DNA from: Rhodocollybia butyracea
Taxonomy: Eukaryota; Basidiomycota; Agaricomycetes; Agaricales; Omphalotaceae
Length of the DNA stretch: 64,000 nucleotides
Assembly (NCBI GenBank): GCA_015501585.1
Contig: JADNRY010000030.1
Span: 1 to 64,000 of the forward strand
Direction of reading: 5' to 3'
Shown: positions 60,929-64,000 of the stretch, piece after piece
Layout: each line of letters opens with the position of its first letter
Position numbering within the stretch: position 1 is the first letter of the stretch
The notes under the pieces: model-generated
What the model saw: only the letters and a program-made list of their open reading frames with translations
Told to the model about the DNA's origin: nothing
Databases searched by the model: none
Program-made: the position numbers and the translations under genes

Positions 60929-63900
60929 TTAACTTCTAAATGTACCGCGTCCAGCCATGTTTTGATCTTGTGGAGGATATGCGAGTGAGGGCGAGCTCTG
61001 TTGGGGAGAGTGATATGTGAGTGAAGGTGAGCTCTGTTGGGGAGAGTGGTATATAGGCGGCGTTGAGTACTGCCTAGTAGGATATGGTGGGTACTGAGAG
61101 ACTGGAGTTTGACTACGCGTTTCCATGTATGGGCTGTTACTTCGCTGTGGGTAGTCACCATAGTAGTCCTGCGGCCGATGTAGGGGTGCTTCTCTAGACA
61201 AACCGTCTGTCGAGGCATTTTGGTACATGGCAGGGGCATCGCAAGGGATTGCTGTGACGGGTAACCCTGGTCGTACGTTGCATTACCGAGCAGCGGCTCT
61301 TGCTGAGAGTCGAAACGCGCCAGCTCATAAGATCCTGGACCCGAAGCAAGGTAGTTCTCGTAGCCCGGTACAGGACCAGTAGTGAATCCTTGTGATTGTG
61401 TCGGGGCAATAGACATGCTGTCGCTCATGAGAGTAGTGGAGGCCATAGAACGAGCATCCCAATCTAACTCGCCTCGGTCGCGACGGTACAATGCAGGATC
61501 ATACTCGAGATCGCGTTGTTCGATGGCAGCAATCTTGATACCCTCGACAACCTGCGCCTCCATTTTCTGACCACCATACTCGTCCAATTTCGCCTCGTCT
61601 TTGCCAATCCTGCCGCGATATACTTGGCTCAGTAGCGGCATCATTTTGGCGTGAAGCATCGGCGTGAATAGCTCCGCGTGGAGTGCAGGGTGACCGAATC
61701 GGGCTTGTAGTCGGTTTCCTTTCTGGTCGGCTTTGGATGAATGCACCTTGGCTGCCCTAAGCTCCTCATCGGTAGGAGTGTAGAATCGGAATTCTTTGCT
61801 GAAGGTGCGACTCAGATATACTTTGAAGATGCCGATCATGAAGATGGGAGGGATGGTGGATATCCAGTATAGCGTTTTGAATCCATACTGCAGGCCAATG
61901 GCTGACCATCGAGTTTAGAATAGATCCAGTTAAGAAGATAATCATAGGCACTTACTTAACACCATCAACAATTGCATCAATACAACAGCGAATAATAGCC
62001 GGTTGATAACCACGTTCCACAATCGCTACAATTTATGTTAACATTGGACCCGTTAGAAAGAACAGCATTACTTACACCACCTGTCTCGACCTTCGTGATA
62101 TAGACAAACATCAATTGGTATTTGTACACCCATGAGCCCATCCAAAAGACGATCATAGCAGCCAAGGCAACTAATGGCGCCAAAGGAGCAAATACCAAAG
62201 CAACGGACGCCATAAAAAGCTAAAACGCCTTGAGAGCCTGGTTTTAGAAGAAACATGTTTTCATCTCACCATGTTGGAACTGCAAGTATCATTATATTAG
62301 TTCAAGAGGAAAGGATGAATGGTAATATCGACGTACTAGTAGATAGCATAGCCAAATTCTGGAGGCTGCGTCCATTCTCGGATATCGCGAGGAGTACGGC
62401 CGAAAAGACTTCGGTAGATGAGCTACGATGTTCTTCATGCCATGTGATTGATCTCACCGAGTTTTGACTGAAATCCAGACCAAGTTGATGATTTGAGCGA
62501 GGTCAAATATGACTAGGAATCCACGGAGACTAAAGAAGATATAAACATGATGATTGGTCCAAAAGAGTAAGAGCGTACGGGAAAAATGTAAGCCAGTAAG
62601 ACGACTGGTCTATATATGTCCGATTGATGGTCGAGGGTAGAGCTAAAGAGAGGATAGTCAGACACAAAATACAAAAGAGTACAAAGAGTGCTAACTATGG
62701 AGATTATCGACAATATCTTTGAAACTTTTTTTCCCGTTGATTTCGATGACAATGTTTTCAACAGCCTCTAAAAACGATGACGAGATCATGAACTCGCGTT
62801 ACAATGAAAGCAACGAGCAGCTACACACTGAAAATAACACCAATCAAGGTGAAAATAACCAGTTGACTGATGATCAAGAACGTAAAGTAACGAGCGACAA
62901 CCTGTCGGTCAAGTTTAGAGTGGGTCAAAGCACCCATGAACTGGAATTGAGGTAAGCAAGAGTTGGATTGAGAGGGCTACGGTTCGGAGACACATACCTG
63001 GCTCAACCATCGCATGATTATAGGCAAGAAGAATCCGAATATACCAGACACCGCAGGAGGCAAAACACCAGATACGACGGAGAACGTCCCCGGCGATGCA
63101 CTAGCCCACGACCGAAGGAAAGGTACATATGCTTGGATCTAAACCAACGTAAACAAGCCAAATAAATATCGGGATGAAAACACTTACAGAGCTCAAATTG
63201 GCCAAAACAGAGATGATGAACAGCGGTACAGTGTTGAAGAAGCAGACGAAGGCTAGCCATAAGAAACCAACCATACGTTTTGTGCGGATCTCAGCAGGTG
63301 CTCTGTTCATGTTTTCCCAGATCTATTGATATGTGTAAAAAACCTTTTAAAGGTCGATTTTAAGAAAGATACGAACGATGTCCTTGGGGTTGGGAGCCAG
63401 AGAGATATCGGTACCTTTGGGATGTTTGCTGCTTAATTGTCCCGCAACGATATGGGCGTAGGGGACGGCCGCCATACTTGCAAAACCATAGTTCTCTGGT
63501 TTGCGTGTATCAATTTGGTTCCTATATTCTTCAATAGCAGCTTCTGTACGCTTGAGTTTCTCGCTAAAGAGTATGATAAGTGTAGTACTACTTGAAATCA
63601 GAGTCATCACTAACGTGTAATAATCGATGGCATCTTTCTTCACTCCACCGCATCCACAAGATCCACCGACTCGGATCATGGGTCTCTTCTTTCCAAGAGT
63701 TCCATTCTTTAAGTACTTGACAAGATACATTTCCAGCTCTCGCACGGTAGAGTTGTGATATTCGATGAGTTCTGGAAGTCGTCCTACTTTTCTTCCAATA
63801 TGAACACTGGTCGTTGGATATGGAACCTTGTAAGTCTCGAAGATGGCCTTGAGACCCTCGTCTGACTGTAACTTTCTTGGTACCTGTAAAACTTGTAGCG

Positions 63901-64000
63901 TACGTGCATAGAACGAATGCGCGTATTCCGGGGAACGGAACCATTGCCGACGAAGTTCAACCATCTTCTTCCAATAAAGATACACGAGGCCCATAATGAG
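60929..64000 (-). CDS. CSC1/OSCA-type stress-gated cation channel, N-terminus missing
   Basis: Runs off the right edge, so the first part is absent. On the minus strand: GLVYLYWKKMVELRRQWFRS, EYAHSFYARTLQVLQVPRKL, the cytosolic loop VPYPTTSVHIGRKVGRLPEL, GFASMAAVPYAHIVAGQLSS, SLAPNPKDIVRIFL (a conserved entry to the pore helices), RMVGFLWLAFVCFFNTVPLF, VSGIFGFFLPIIMRWLSQ, further membrane exons to about 61960, FKVYLSRTFSKEFRFYTPTD, and a long cytoplasmic tail with DWDARSMASTTLMSDSMSIA and a repeated SPQQSSPSLxY. This is the DUF221/TMEM63/OSCA family (yeast Csc1/Rsn1), calcium-permeable channels opened by membrane stress. A frameshift at 61233-61236 (a C run on the gene strand, one base short) leads into the tail reading MYQNASTDGLSREAPLHRPQ and ending at 60929. 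Confidence 0.85.

Overview
The window looks like nuclear DNA of a mushroom-forming basidiomycete (Agaricomycetes). The genes are split by many short GT-AG introns of about 50-60 nt. The proteins include families typical of this class: a coiled-coil-plus-F-box protein, a multi-pass membrane protein of the agaricomycete type, a cupredoxin/serine-rich secreted protein and an M28 aminopeptidase. I cannot name genus or species from sequence alone.

Layout. 1-16.5 kb: a tandem segmental duplication. Unit A (window start to about 10.8 kb) holds a decayed malic enzyme copy followed by a truncated M28 aminopeptidase copy. Unit B (12.1-16.5 kb) holds a full-length malic enzyme and the M28 peptidase. The malic enzyme copy in unit A is split by a 7.5 kb two-gene DNA transposon. 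It has a MULE-like transposase on + and a six-exon gene of unknown function on -, 14-15 bp inverted repeats near the ends, and a flanking 13 bp direct repeat. 16.8-24.0 kb: secreted cupredoxin, Vps51-like protein, an intron-containing tRNA-Phe, a membrane protein and an F-box protein. 24.4-37.4 kb: a second F-box-like protein, GlcNAc-6-phosphate deacetylase, a large bZIP factor, and a GUP1/MBOAT acyltransferase. 38.26-40.31 kb: a 2,048 bp foldback element (two arms of about 0.9 kb, 8 bp target duplication), without genes. 40.5-64 kb: a denser housekeeping block with siroheme synthase (MET1-like, fused to a dehydrogenase domain), an allantoate/nicotinate-type MFS transporter, NMN adenylyltransferase, a family X DNA polymerase, an Asp-nucleophile alpha/beta hydrolase, glutaryl-CoA dehydrogenase, ribosomal protein eL33, an RRM-like probable mitochondrial protein, an NFKBIL1-like protein, and a CSC1/OSCA-type channel that runs off the right edge.

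The genes do not form an obvious metabolic cluster. Most are independent housekeeping genes, often arranged divergently around short shared promoters (64-500 bp). The parts that look new or unusual are the two mobile elements: the two-gene transposon with its unexplained companion gene, and the foldback element.

Caution on breaks: many otherwise well-conserved genes carry single-base frameshifts at or next to short homopolymers (malic enzyme B, M28, Vps51, MET1-like, CSC1, the transposase). This pattern suggests uncorrected sequencing indels rather than real pseudogenes, so broken reading frames are described but weighted lightly.
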